Of a stretch of DNA of 64,000 nt, positions 35,610-44,759 are shown piece after piece. Position 1 is the stretch's first letter. Every line of letters starts with the position of its first letter. Under the pieces are notes generated by a model, which was given only the letters and a program-made list of their open reading frames with translations, was not told the origin of the DNA and ran no database searches. Source of the DNA: Fibrivirga algicola (GTDB lineage: Bacteria > Bacteroidota > Bacteroidia > Cytophagales > Spirosomataceae); NCBI RefSeq assembly GCF_011742925.1, contig NZ_WAEL01000001.1, forward strand, positions 868,001-932,000, written 5' to 3'. The position numbers were made by a program, and so were the translations under genes.

Positions 35610-36533
35610 CTAGCCTTTGAAGCTTCCCGTCATGGCATTGTGCAAGGTCTTTGGCGACCAGTAACCGCTGGCGATGATGCGGCGTACGCTTTGAAGTGGG
35701 TACTGCTCGTCGCGCTTTTTCTCTGATAACTGGAAGGAGGCTAAATAGCCAATTTTTTGCAATTCGGCGGCGGCTTCGTGGTTCCAGAGACCAAACGGAT
35801 ACACGAAATACTTCACTGGTTTGCCCGTAATATCTTCGAGTTTTTTCTTGGGCTCTACCGCTTGCGTTACCCAATCGGAGGCTGTATACTTCTTCGTATT
35901 GTGGTGATCCCAGGTGTGGCAGCTAACCTCATGGCCCCGGTCTGCCAGGTCCTTAATCTGCGTTTTATCCATATAGGGCTGCTTGCCCCGGCGGCCAATG
36001 GCCACGGTCATTATGCCAAACATGGCTTTGAACTTGTACTTGTCGAGCACTGGCAGGGCATTCTCATACTGATCCAGATCGCCATCGTCGAAGGTAAGAA
36101 ACACTGGCTTGTCGGGCAGGGCAGCTCCCGTGGTCAGGTAAGCGTAGAGCTGATCGGCGGTGATGGCGTGGTAGCCACTGTCGGCGAGCATCTTCATCTG
36201 CTGGGTAAATACACCGGTTGGGCAAATGTAATCTTTCGCGCTTTTCGAATCAGAACCACGCCAGTCGCGAATCTGGTGGTAACACAGAATGGGCACTTGT
36301 TTGCGAGCCAGAATAGTGGTGGCATCGGCGATCTTGCCCGTTGGTACAGCCGCAGGTACGTTGGTGGCCGTGCCGTCGGCCGTTACAGAGTCGGTAGTAG
36401 CTGAGGTAGCACTTGCAGCGGTTTCGGTGGGTGGTGTTGCAGTGCTGGTTGTCTCGTCGACGCTTTTACTTTTTACGCCGCAGCCCATCACTAAAGAGAC
36501 AAGGAGAGCTGTTGTTAGAAAAGGTTTGTACAT
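35610..36533 (-). CDS. polysaccharide deacetylase lipoprotein
   Basis: 307 residues from ATG 36533; the frame is open to 36656 but the signal peptide starts at 36533 (MYKPFLTTALLVSLVMGC, lipid-anchor Cys 18). A Thr/Ser/Ala-rich linker of about 45 residues precedes a NodB domain: metal and base residues in FLTFDDGD near 138-145 and SCHTWDHH near 202-209 (HxxxH-type zinc pair). Family enzymes remove N-acetyl groups from chitin, peptidoglycan or poly-GlcNAc. Anchored to the membrane, so it acts on envelope or extracellular glycan. A -7-like box TAATTTTG is at 36557-36564 (minus strand). Confidence 0.9.
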   Translation of the reverse strand: MYKPFLTTALLVSLVMGCGVKSKSVDETTSTATPPTETAASATSATTDSVTADGTATNVPAAVPTGKIADATTILARKQVPILCYHQIRDWRGSDSKSAKDYICPTGVFTQQMKMLADSGYHAITADQLYAYLTTGAALPDKPVFLTFDDGDLDQYENALPVLDKYKFKAMFGIMTVAIGRRGKQPYMDKTQIKDLADRGHEVSCHTWDHHNTKKYTASDWVTQAVEPKKKLEDITGKPVKYFVYPFGLWNHEAAAELQKIGYLASFQLSEKKRDEQYPLQSVRRIIASGYWSPKTLHNAMTGSFKG

Positions 36534-36741
36534 GAATTGGGATTGATACGTTTTTCCAAAATTAGCGAAATCTACTTCCGGCGCACATAGTCTATGAAGT
36601 TTAAATAGTTTGACGCTCTTCTGCATAATTACTCGTGTCCAGGCATCGGCTAACACCCCGTCGGGCCGAGCCGGTAGATAGCTTAGTTTGTGAAGAAGCA
36701 GGCTCGTTTCAGTAGTGTAGAGTACAGCAAACAGCCTTACT

Positions 36742-37692
36742 ATGACTCCTCAGCTTTCGGTTATTATTCCCACATACCAGCGGCCTGAGCTATTGCGGCA
36801 GTGCCTCGAGGCTCTCGCGAAGCAGACTTTATCGACCGAATTAATTGAAATTGTAGTGGTAGACGATGGCGACCAGCCCCAAACAGCTCTTGCTGTCCGT
36901 AATGCTGCTCAGGAAACGGGCCTATCAATCCGATACATAGCACAGCCCGAGCGACGGGGCCTGGCAGCCGCCCGAAATCGGGGCTGGCGGGTAGCGTTAA
37001 GCGCGTTGATTGCTTTTACTGACGATGATTGTATTCCCGATTCAAACTGGCTGAAGGCTGCGCTGACTGGCTTTGAACAAGGGGCGTGTGTACTTACCGG
37101 GCAGTCAACAGGGTATATCGGCACCAGATCACTGCCGAAAGTTGCTGAGTTCACCACGGCTAATCTCTTTTGCCATCGCTCAGTGCTGGATGCGGTAGGT
37201 GGGTTTGATGAAGCGTTTGACAGTGCTTGGCGCGAAGACAGTGAATTGCAATTTAAGCTCCTGCGGATGGGCGTATCGATTACCCCCTGCCCCGATGCAC
37301 GGGTCGTTCATTCCTTGTCCCCTGCCCCCTGGTACGCTCCGCTCCGCGACGAGCGCAAAAACCGGTACGATGCACTTCTCTACAGAAAACACCCCGACCT
37401 GTTTCGACAGCGTATACCGGCTTATTCGTCGCTCGTTCGGCGCTATTATCTCACCGTGAGTGCTGTTTTTCTCAGTGGCATAGCCCTTATGGCAGGGCAG
37501 TGGACAATGGTTTATGCGGGACTTGGCTCTTGGCTACTGCTAACGATGTTACTTGTGGTGGAGCGATCATCAGGACAGACATTCAGTTGGCGGTCGTTGG
37601 GACAAACGCTGGTTGTTGGTACAGCTACTCCTTTTTTGTCGGTGTACTGGCGCTTGTACGGTGCGGTCAAATACCGGGCATTATACTGGTAG
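36742..37692 (+). CDS. family 2 glycosyltransferase with C-terminal membrane helices
   Basis: 316 residues. GT-A fold: LSVIIPTYQRPELLRQCL near the N-terminus, the first acidic motif VVVDDGD near 38-44 and the second LIAFTDDDCIPD near 91-102, then acceptor-side WREDSELQFKLLRMG near 163. Two hydrophobic helices near 235-275 anchor the protein to the inner membrane. It likely adds sugars to a lipid-linked or cell-wall glycan. Divergent from the deacetylase gene, which is the only nearby glycan enzyme. The donor sugar is unknown. Confidence 0.9.
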   Translation: MTPQLSVIIPTYQRPELLRQCLEALAKQTLSTELIEIVVVDDGDQPQTALAVRNAAQETGLSIRYIAQPERRGLAAARNRGWRVALSALIAFTDDDCIPDSNWLKAALTGFEQGACVLTGQSTGYIGTRSLPKVAEFTTANLFCHRSVLDAVGGFDEAFDSAWREDSELQFKLLRMGVSITPCPDARVVHSLSPAPWYAPLRDERKNRYDALLYRKHPDLFRQRIPAYSSLVRRYYLTVSAVFLSGIALMAGQWTMVYAGLGSWLLLTMLLVVERSSGQTFSWRSLGQTLVVGTATPFLSVYWRLYGAVKYRALYW

Positions 37693-38020
37693 AAAAGGGG
37701 TACAAGATACCTTACCCTGTTTGTGAGGGCCACCTAAATGGCTTCGCGGAATACAGCAACCTATCATATCTTTTAGGACTATGCAAGTAGTGATTGATAG
37801 TTACAAAAGCCCATTAATCAGGTTATTAGGCGTGCTGTCAGTGCGTAACGATGTGGGAAGGGTAAACTGGTTGCCATTTATTCTACTATTTCTGTAGAAT
37901 AAATTACTCACAACTCTTTCCTTAAATAAGCTAACTATCACAGGATCAACAGGTGGTATAGTAGTTGCTCATAAGGCTATTGTAATCAACAACCTTACAC
38001 AGTTAAACTCAACTCATGTT
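37693..38020. other. 328-base gap with a stem-loop
   Basis: No gene seen. It holds a perfect 11-base inverted repeat (37876-37886 and 37894-37904, 7-base loop) about 115 bases before the ferritin-like gene. AT-rich; no TAnnTTTG box that I can place. Confidence 0.5.
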
Positions 38021-38875
38021 ATGGCAACTATTGGCAAACAGATCGCAGATTTTTTCTCAGGTGGCTCATCAACTGACAACGACGAGGGGCTCCGTGGCTT
38101 ATTCATCAATGAACTGAAAGGAATATACTATGCTGAGAAAGCATTGGTAGACAATATGCCAAACATGGCTGATGCAGCCACCACCGATCAGGTACGTCAG
38201 GCGTTTCAAATGCACTTAGAGGAAACGCGCAATCAGGTAACCCGTTTAGAGCGAATTTTCCAAAGCATTGACGAAACGCCCGACACAATGACCTGTAATG
38301 CAATCGATGGCTTGGCTGATGATTCGGATAACGTGATTAGCACGACAGAGTCAGGTTCACTGACCCGCGATGCTGCGCTTATCATTGCTGGCCAGAAGGT
38401 AGAGCACCACGAAATTGCCGCCTACGGGTCACTACATGCATTGGCTCAACTACTTGGCTACACAGAAGCAGCCCAATTGATTGAGCAGTCGCTGCAGGAG
38501 GAGAAAAACACCGATAAGAAGCTGACCCAATTGGCCGAAACCTTCGTAAACGAACGGGCGAAGTCAGAAGGAAACAACGACTCGAACTATTCAAGCCCAA
38601 ATCGCCGGAATTATTATGACGACGATGACGACAATGACCTGTTGTCTACAAACTCAGGTAGCACAAGCGGCAGCCGGTCGGGCTATGCCAGTGGGGCCAA
38701 TTATCAAAGTGGCTCAGCGGTAGGCGACTCGACCACATATGGCACAGAACCAGGCACTGGTACACTAGGGAGTAGCACGATGGGCGGCAGCGGTACTGTA
38801 GGTAACTCGGGTTACACACCAGGCCGTGAAGGTTCATCAGGTAACGCTACATCAGGCGGAGCGATGGGCATTTAA
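38021..38875 (+). CDS. ferritin-like DUF892 (YciE-type) protein with low-complexity tail
   Basis: 284 residues. The first 180 or so form a ferritin-like four-helix domain of the DUF892 type: LRGLFINELKGIYYAEKALVDNMP near 24-47 (Glu ligand positions), EETRNQVTRLERIF near 68, and GQKVEHHEIAAYGSLHALA near 128-146. The family is linked to stress and putative metal binding. After residue 185 the sequence becomes Ser/Gly/Thr/Asn-rich with an Asp run (YYDDDDDND) and no structure signature. The tail is not part of the usual domain. Cytoplasmic unless the tail directs it elsewhere. Confidence 0.85.
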   Translation: MATIGKQIADFFSGGSSTDNDEGLRGLFINELKGIYYAEKALVDNMPNMADAATTDQVRQAFQMHLEETRNQVTRLERIFQSIDETPDTMTCNAIDGLADDSDNVISTTESGSLTRDAALIIAGQKVEHHEIAAYGSLHALAQLLGYTEAAQLIEQSLQEEKNTDKKLTQLAETFVNERAKSEGNNDSNYSSPNRRNYYDDDDDNDLLSTNSGSTSGSRSGYASGANYQSGSAVGDSTTYGTEPGTGTLGSSTMGGSGTVGNSGYTPGREGSSGNATSGGAMGI

Positions 38876-38903
38876 ACTGGCTTTTCTGAGCCTTCCTCTA
38901 TAA

Positions 38904-38939
38904 AAAAGTGGCCTCACCTCTAGTAGGTGGGGCCACTTT
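38904..38939. terminator. hairpin between DUF892 gene and purA
   Basis: Inverted repeat of about 15 bases with one mismatch (38904-38919 with 38925-38939), A-rich 5' flank. Between convergent genes. Confidence 0.75.
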
Positions 38940-38971
38940 GCTTTGCGCCTTACTGGGGACTTTATTCTGCG

Positions 38972-40255
38972 CTATACACCTACGGTCTCACGATGCACCA
39001 AGGATTCCCGATCAGGACCAGTTGAGACAAAGGCGATTGGGATACCCAACTCAGCTTCAAGGTAGCTGACATAAGCAGCTAGCTCAGCAGGCATATTATC
39101 GAAGGTACGAATACCATCAAGGGAAGTCTGCCAGCCTGCGAATTCCTTGTAAACCGGCACAACGTCAGTATCGCAAAGGTCGTAGGGAAGTTGCTCGGTA
39201 ATGCTGCCATCGGGTAGCTGGTAATGCGTGCACACCTGAATGGTCTCAAAAATAGTCAGGACGTCAGCTTTCATCATCACCAGTTGCGTAACGCCATTGA
39301 GCATCACGGCATACTTCAAGGAAGGAAGATCGAGCCAGCCACACCGGCGGGGTCGGCCCGTAGTCGAGCCAAATTCACGGCCTTCCTGCCGCATCCGCTC
39401 GCCAGTTTCTTCCAGCAGTTCGGTTGGAAATGGACCGCTACCTACCCGTGTGCAGTAGGCTTTGAAGATTCCGTATACTTCGCCTATTTGCTGGGGAGCA
39501 ATGCCAAGTCCCGTGCAGGCACCGGCAGCCATGGTGGTCGAACTAGTGACGAATGGGTATGAGCCGAAGTCCAGGTCGAGGAGTGACCCCTGTGCACCTT
39601 CGGCCAGTACCCGCTGTCCAGCCTGAAGGGCGTTGTTAACGTCGTACTCGCTATCCGTCAGCTTAAACGTTTTCAAAAACTCGACCGCCGCGAAAAATTT
39701 CTCTTCTGATTCACCCAGTACGGTATAATCAAAATTGAGCCGATCCAGCGTCAGCTTATGGGCATTCACGAGTGTGTCGTATTTCTGCCGGAAATTGGGC
39801 GAGAGCACATCCCCAACCCGCAGGCCTTGCCGGCCTACTTTGTCCTGATAAGTTGGTCCGATGCCACGCAGGGTTGAGCCGATTTTAGCGGCACCTTTTG
39901 CCTGCTCATAGGCCGCATCGAGCAGGCTATGGGTAGGCACGATGAGCGCTGCTTTCTTCGAAATGAGCAAATTAGCGTGCAGGTCCAGGTTAAACTTAGC
40001 CAATCCATCTATTTCGCGGCGGAAAACAATCGGATCGAGCACTACCCCGTTGCCGATAATATTGAGGGCATCGGGCCGGAAAATGCCGGATGGAATCTGG
40101 TGGAGGACGTGTTTAAATCCGTCGAATTCAAGCGTATGCCCCGCATTGGGACCACCCTGAAAACGCGCAACAACCTGATATTGTGGCGCGAGTACGTCCA
40201 CAATCTTACCTTTTCCCTCGTCGCCCCACTGGAGGCCTAATAATACATCTACCAT
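38972..40255 (-). CDS. purA: adenylosuccinate synthetase PurA
   Basis: 427 residues, normal length. P-loop-like GLQWGDEGKGKIVDVLA near residues 7-23, GGPNAGHTL near 35-43 (catalytic His), GPTYQDKVGRQGLRVGDV near 129-146, GAQGSLLDLDFGSYPFVTSS near 219-238 and the GTP-base region STGPDRES near the C-terminus. It makes adenylosuccinate from IMP, aspartate and GTP, committing to AMP. It is the last gene of a minus-strand run after the fur-type gene (69 bases upstream), with rel further upstream; cotranscription with fur is possible. Confidence 0.97.
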   Translation of the reverse strand: MVDVLLGLQWGDEGKGKIVDVLAPQYQVVARFQGGPNAGHTLEFDGFKHVLHQIPSGIFRPDALNIIGNGVVLDPIVFRREIDGLAKFNLDLHANLLISKKAALIVPTHSLLDAAYEQAKGAAKIGSTLRGIGPTYQDKVGRQGLRVGDVLSPNFRQKYDTLVNAHKLTLDRLNFDYTVLGESEEKFFAAVEFLKTFKLTDSEYDVNNALQAGQRVLAEGAQGSLLDLDFGSYPFVTSSTTMAAGACTGLGIAPQQIGEVYGIFKAYCTRVGSGPFPTELLEETGERMRQEGREFGSTTGRPRRCGWLDLPSLKYAVMLNGVTQLVMMKADVLTIFETIQVCTHYQLPDGSITEQLPYDLCDTDVVPVYKEFAGWQTSLDGIRTFDNMPAELAAYVSYLEAELGIPIAFVSTGPDRESLVHRETVGV

Positions 40256-40324
40256 TTCAATTAAGAATAATTCGGAACGTTTCGCTAGGCGTTCATCGTC
40301 AGTTAAGCGAAAATGAAATTCGTT

Positions 40325-40843
40325 CTATACCTCGGCCGGGCTGGCTGGTTCGCCCTGCCGGTCTTTCTCTGCTTCACCTTCCCGGCGATTTTCGCAGGGG
40401 TCACGCTGACATGATCCGTAGAAAATCAGCGAATGGTGCATGACATTAAACTTTAGCATATCGCCCACCATGTTTTGAATATTCTGAACGCGAGGGTCGC
40501 AGAATTCCATCACTTTATGGCAGTCAGTGCAAATCAGGTGATCGTGTTGCCGGTAGCCATACGATTTCTCGTATTGCGCCAGGTTACGGCCAAACTGATG
40601 CTTCGTGACAAGGTCGCAGTCTACCAGCACATCGAGCGTGTTGTACACAGTAGCCCGGCTGACGCGGTAGTTCTTGTTCTTCATCGAGATATACAGCTCA
40701 TCCACGTCGAAATGGTCAGCGCGGTTGTAAATCTCTTCCAGTATGGCAAACCGTTCGGGGGTTTTCCGGAGTCCTTTATTTTCCAGGTACGCCCTCAGAA
40801 TGGTCTTCGCCGAGTCGATATTCGCTTGATTGGGAGCAGGCAT
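40325..40843 (-). CDS. Fur family transcriptional regulator
   Basis: 172 residues. Winged-helix domain about 1-95 (RKTPERFAILEEIY, SRATVYNTLDVLVDCDLV), then the dimer and metal-binding domain with HDHLICTDCHKVMEFCD near 109-125 (CxxC pair) and a second Cys pair in CQRDPC near 152-157. These Cys pairs indicate a structural zinc site. Target metal (iron, zinc, or peroxide sensing) cannot be told from sequence. A -7 box ends 4 bases before the start codon. Confidence 0.92.
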   Translation of the reverse strand: MPAPNQANIDSAKTILRAYLENKGLRKTPERFAILEEIYNRADHFDVDELYISMKNKNYRVSRATVYNTLDVLVDCDLVTKHQFGRNLAQYEKSYGYRQHDHLICTDCHKVMEFCDPRVQNIQNMVGDMLKFNVMHHSLIFYGSCQRDPCENRREGEAEKDRQGEPASPAEV

Positions 40844-40847
40844 GGGG

Positions 40848-40855
40848 CAAAAGTA
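40848..40855 (-). promoter_or_regulatory. -7 promoter box of the fur-type gene, next to the start codon
   Basis: TACTTTTG on the minus strand, 4 bases before the ATG; suggests a leaderless message. Confidence 0.45.
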
Positions 40856-40862
40856 CTAAATG

Positions 40863-40960
40863 GTTTGTGGTTTGTAGTTAGTCGTTTAAGGTTGCGCCGC
40901 TAATGAACCGGTTAGTAGGGGTGCAACATGACGACAAACGACTCACTACAAACCATAAAC
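40863..40960. repeat. heptad-word hairpin (GGTTTGT type)
   Basis: Arms 40863-40887 and 40936-40960 pair at all but about 2 or 3 positions. The left arm runs in seven-base words (GGTTTGT, GGTTTGT, AGTTAGT). It fills the gap between rel and fur. Related elements at 46854-46952 and 48814-48910. Confidence 0.7.
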
Positions 40961-40965
40961 GTTTT

Positions 40966-43215
40966 TTAGTCAAATCGTACTACATCGAACACGCCGTCGA
41001 CGCGCTCAAGTTTGCGCATCAGCGTATCCAGGTGGCTGGTGTCGTGCACATAGAGCCGGATATTACCTTCGAAAATACCATCCTGTGAATCGATGGTGAC
41101 CGAGCGCATGTTGATATTCAATTCGTTGCTGATAACCCGGGTAACATCGTTGACCAGGCCCATCCGGTCGGTGCCGGTGATCCGTAATCCCGCCAAAAAC
41201 GCCAGTTCTTTCTGCGATGTCCATTTGGCTTTGATAATTCGGTTGCCGTGGTTCGACATCAACTCAACGGCGTTAGGGCAACTTACCCGGTGAATCTTGA
41301 TGCCATCCATCACGGTCACGAAGCCAAATACATCGTCGCCGGCAATTGGATTACAGCACTTCGAGAGTGTGTAATCAATTTTGTCCATGTCTTCGCCGAT
41401 CAGCAGAGTGTCACTGTCGGTGCGCTCGCCATGAATCTTCTTAAGCTCTTTGGTTACCGCTTTGCCATCCTGCGCGCCATCGGTGTTTACCTTGTTGGCG
41501 CGGTTCTCTTTGGCTTCTTTATCGGCCTTGAATTTGGTTAACTCTTTGACTTCAATGTGCCCCTTGCCAACCCGGTAATAGAAATCGCTGGTCGTTTTTG
41601 AGCCAAAATAAGCCCGAATCTGATTCACCAGTTCGTTGGTCATCTCCATGCGCATAATTTTCAGGCGCTTGGTGACCAGCTCTTTGCCATCCGTGACGTA
41701 CCGCTTGTTTTCCTCCTTAATCAGGTCTTTTATCTTGGTCTTGGCCTTCGACGTCACCACAAACCGAAGCCAGTCTTCATTGGGCTTCTGCTTGTTCGAC
41801 GTGATCACCTCGACCTGATCGCCGTTTTGCAGCACATGACTCAGCGGCACCAGTACGTTGTTGACCTTAGCGGCCATGCACTTAGCCCCAATCTGCGTGT
41901 GGATATCAAACGCAAAGTCGAGCGCGGTGGCTCCCCGTTGCAGGACTTTCAGTTCGCCTTTGGGGGTAAACACGAATACCTCTTCGCTGTAGAGGTTGCT
42001 CCTGAAATCGTCGAGGAACTCAATGGCTCCGGTTCGGTCCCCTTTTTCGGAGGTTTCCAGCATTTCACGTACCTGACCAATCCACGAGTCGATACCGGCA
42101 CCGGTGCGGGTGTCGTTGCCTTTGTATTTCCAGTGAGCGGCGTACCCTTTCTCGGCAATCTCGTTCATCCGCTCAGTCCGGATCTGTACCTCTACCCATT
42201 GGCCGAGCTTACTCATTACCGTAGTATGCAATGATTCGTAACCATTGGCGCGGGGCGTACTGATCCAGTCTTTCAGCCGGTCGGGATTGGGTTTGTAATG
42301 ATCCGTTACAATTGAATATGCCCGCCAGCAAGCAGCTTTCTCCTGATCAAGGGGGACATCCAGAATGATCCTGACGGCGAACAAATCATAAATTTCCTCG
42401 AACGGCTTTTTCGATTTGTTCAGCTTGTTCCAGATCGAATAGATCGATTTCGGCCGCCCCTTGATCACATACGGATAGCCCGATGCGATTAGGTCGTCTT
42501 CGATGGGCTTAATAAACATGTTGATGAACCGGTCCCGCGAGGTCTTCGTCTCGCGCAGTTTCTTGGCGGTGTCTTTATACGCCTCCGGTTCAACGTACTT
42601 CAAATACAGGTCTTCCAACTCCGACTTAATGGCGTTCAGACCCAGTCGGTGGGCGAGAGGAGCGTAGATATAGATCGTTTCCGACGCAATTTTTAGCTGC
42701 TTGTCGCGGGGCATTGAATCCAGCGTCCGCATGTTGTGCAGGCGATCGGCCAGCTTGATCAGAATCACCCGTACATCGTCTGACAGCGTCAGCAGCATTT
42801 TCCGAAAATTCTCGGCCTGCTGCGAGGTACCGTACTCGAAAATACCCGAGATCTTGGTCAGTCCGTCAATGATCCGGGCTACTTTCTTGCCAAAGCTTCG
42901 CTCAATATCGGCAATGGTAGTATCGGTATCTTCAACTACGTCGTGCAGTAGAGCCGCCACAATCGATGTAGTACCCAATCCGATTTCCTCAACGGCAATC
43001 TGGGCTACGGCGATGGGGTGGTATATATAGGGTTCGCCCGACCGACGCCGCATGTCTTTATGCGCCTCGGCCGACGTATTAAACGCTTTCTTAATCAGCT
43101 TGGCATCGTTTTCTTTCAAATACGGTTTGGCTGATCGAAGCAGTCGGCGATATCGCTTCAAAATTTCCTGCCGTTCCAGGTTTAGATCGATGACAGGATC
43201 TGGTGCTACAGTCAT
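40966..43215 (-). CDS. bifunctional (p)ppGpp synthetase/hydrolase, RelA/SpoT family
   Basis: 749 residues from ATG 43215; an in-frame ATG at 43275 would add 20 residues. HD hydrolase domain with AALLHDVVEDTDTT near 85-98 and YAPLAHRLGLNAIKSELEDL near 175; synthetase domain with KGRPKSIYSIWNKLNK near 250 and RTPRANGYESLHTT-type segment (here STPRANGYESLHTTV) near 316; TGS domain near 410-470 (VFVFTPKGELKVLQRGATALDFAFDIH); C-terminal Cys-containing helical region and ACT domain (RMGLVNDVTRVISNELNINMRSV). Catalytic residues of both activities are present, so it is expected both to make and to break (p)ppGpp. Gene symbol left open: rel or spoT. Confidence 0.95.
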   Translation of the reverse strand: MTVAPDPVIDLNLERQEILKRYRRLLRSAKPYLKENDAKLIKKAFNTSAEAHKDMRRRSGEPYIYHPIAVAQIAVEEIGLGTTSIVAALLHDVVEDTDTTIADIERSFGKKVARIIDGLTKISGIFEYGTSQQAENFRKMLLTLSDDVRVILIKLADRLHNMRTLDSMPRDKQLKIASETIYIYAPLAHRLGLNAIKSELEDLYLKYVEPEAYKDTAKKLRETKTSRDRFINMFIKPIEDDLIASGYPYVIKGRPKSIYSIWNKLNKSKKPFEEIYDLFAVRIILDVPLDQEKAACWRAYSIVTDHYKPNPDRLKDWISTPRANGYESLHTTVMSKLGQWVEVQIRTERMNEIAEKGYAAHWKYKGNDTRTGAGIDSWIGQVREMLETSEKGDRTGAIEFLDDFRSNLYSEEVFVFTPKGELKVLQRGATALDFAFDIHTQIGAKCMAAKVNNVLVPLSHVLQNGDQVEVITSNKQKPNEDWLRFVVTSKAKTKIKDLIKEENKRYVTDGKELVTKRLKIMRMEMTNELVNQIRAYFGSKTTSDFYYRVGKGHIEVKELTKFKADKEAKENRANKVNTDGAQDGKAVTKELKKIHGERTDSDTLLIGEDMDKIDYTLSKCCNPIAGDDVFGFVTVMDGIKIHRVSCPNAVELMSNHGNRIIKAKWTSQKELAFLAGLRITGTDRMGLVNDVTRVISNELNINMRSVTIDSQDGIFEGNIRLYVHDTSHLDTLMRKLERVDGVFDVVRFD

Positions 43216-43449
43216 ATCGTTGGTGTCGTTACGCCGTGAGTGGTTTTGTCGGTTGTACTCAACCTCAATGTACACGTTAAAAACAAAATATCCGGCAGCT
43301 TAGGTCATAAAAACATAATGTGGAGCTGATTTTCGCCAGGTACGTTCGCTGCATCGCCGTGGGGGGGGACACGATTCGTTGGCCCGTTGAAGCCCAAGTA
43401 GAGTAGGTTGGTCTGGTTGTATTATTATGACAGTCAGCGCCCTGCTTTT

Positions 43450-44559
43450 ATGAAATCACTCAATTTCTCCTTCGCACTCAACCGGACCTGGTCTGTAGCC
43501 GTATTTTTTGTTGTCAGTAGTCTCGCTTCTACGTCGGCAATTGCTCAAACGGGATTTACCAAAAAAGAAGCGGCTACAGCCTATAGCGCGTTTAACGCCC
43601 ATTTCTACAGCCCTGAGGCCAAACTGTACCATAGCACTACAAAGCGCGACCACGTAGCGGCTATTTGGGTGCAGGCCATTTATTGGGACATGGCAATGGA
43701 CGTATACAAGCGAACAAAAAAGCCGGCGCAACTCCAGTTCATCACCGACCTATACGTCGGTAATGGACATCAGTATGCCCAATATGACTGGACAAATCAC
43801 AAGGTTTGGTTCATCTACGACGATATGATGTGGTGGGTCATGGCGTTTGCCCGCGCTCACGAACTGACCGGTAATCCAACGTACCTACAGAAATCGATCG
43901 ACGGCTTTAAGCACGTTTGGGAAGGCTCCTACGATCCGGTCAACGGGGGAATGTTCTGGGATTTTAAGCATAGCGGCAAGAATGCCTGTATCAACTACCC
44001 AACCGTGATTGCAGCCATGCGCCTGTACAAAAGCACGGGCGACACCACCTATTTCTCGAAGGCGAAACAGGTATACGCCTGGGCGAAGAACAACCTTTTC
44101 AATGCAGAAAATGGCCGGGTTGCCGACCATAAAATAGGAAACAACCGACCCGGCTACGAAGACTATACCTATAATCAGGGGACGTGCATTGGGGCGGCAT
44201 CGCTGCTCTACAAAGCCACCAATGATCCAACGTACCTGCGTGATGCCAATCTTGCCGCGACCTACACAATGGAAACCATGAGCAAAAACGGTGTACTGCC
44301 AGCCGAGGGTGATTTTAATGAACAGGGCATCCTGAAAGCGATTTTTGCCCAGTATATGGTGCCGTTGGTTTATGAGTTTAAGCAAACCCAATACCTTCCC
44401 TGGTTGAAAAAGAACGTGTCACTCGGGTGGCAAAATCGGGATAAACGGCGAGACTTGACTTACCGGAATTACGCTGTAGACTGCCCAACCGGGGATATTC
44501 AGTCTTACGAAGCGAGTAGTATCGTGCTGTTTATGCAACTGCTCGAACCAACAAAATGA
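43450..44559 (+). CDS. secreted glycoside hydrolase, GH76 family
   Basis: 369 residues from ATG 43450; a start at 43408 is also in frame. Signal peptide ends near AIAQ (residue 33), so it is exported. The (alpha/alpha)6 barrel pattern of GH76 is seen, with the catalytic Asp pair in WFIYDDMMWWVMAFARAHELTG near 113-134 and the WEGSYDPVNGGMFWDF segment near 157-172. GH76 enzymes are endo-alpha-1,6-mannanases acting on fungal or mycobacterial-type mannan. No SusC/SusD pair or other mannan genes nearby, so not a classic PUL. The last 20 bases run close to the tRNA-Leu promoter. Confidence 0.85.
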   Translation: MKSLNFSFALNRTWSVAVFFVVSSLASTSAIAQTGFTKKEAATAYSAFNAHFYSPEAKLYHSTTKRDHVAAIWVQAIYWDMAMDVYKRTKKPAQLQFITDLYVGNGHQYAQYDWTNHKVWFIYDDMMWWVMAFARAHELTGNPTYLQKSIDGFKHVWEGSYDPVNGGMFWDFKHSGKNACINYPTVIAAMRLYKSTGDTTYFSKAKQVYAWAKNNLFNAENGRVADHKIGNNRPGYEDYTYNQGTCIGAASLLYKATNDPTYLRDANLAATYTMETMSKNGVLPAEGDFNEQGILKAIFAQYMVPLVYEFKQTQYLPWLKKNVSLGWQNRDKRRDLTYRNYAVDCPTGDIQSYEASSIVLFMQLLEPTK

Positions 44560-44599
44560 GTCCCATTGAAAAGAACACTAATAAAAATGTGCTGATAAA

Positions 44600-44630
44600 T
44601 TTGACCCGCTCAAAGTTCTTCGTACTTTTG
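44600..44630 (+). promoter_or_regulatory. full consensus promoter of tRNA-Leu
   Basis: TTTG at 44600-44603, exactly 19 bases, then TACTTTTG at 44623-44630. This is a perfect match to the Bacteroidota primary-sigma consensus, as often seen for tRNA genes; transcription should start near 44637. Confidence 0.85.
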
Positions 44631-44673
44631 CAGTCCCAAATCGATTATAGTAACAGGGTCGATTGGTCTACCT

Positions 44674-44755
44674 GCGGGCGTGGCGAAATTGGTAGACGTG
44701 CCAGACTTAGGATCTGGTGCCGCAAGGCATGGGGGTTCGAGTCCCTCCGCCCGTA
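44674..44755 (+). tRNA. tRNA-Leu (anticodon UAG)
   Basis: 82 bases. Acceptor arm GCGGGCG at 44674-44680 pairs with CGCCCGT at 44748-44754 (one G-U), discriminator A. Anticodon stem CCAGA/TCTGG encloses a loop CTTAGGA with anticodon TAG. The long variable arm (TGCCGCAAGGCA) is typical of class II tRNAs, and the T loop is GTTCGAG. CCA is not encoded. It has its own promoter and lies 110 bases before tig. Confidence 0.95.
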
Positions 44756-44759
44756 CAAG

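Noticed and set aside
44674-44755. A second tRNA following tRNA-Leu
   Set aside because: The sequence after 44756 is the word hairpin, not a cloverleaf.
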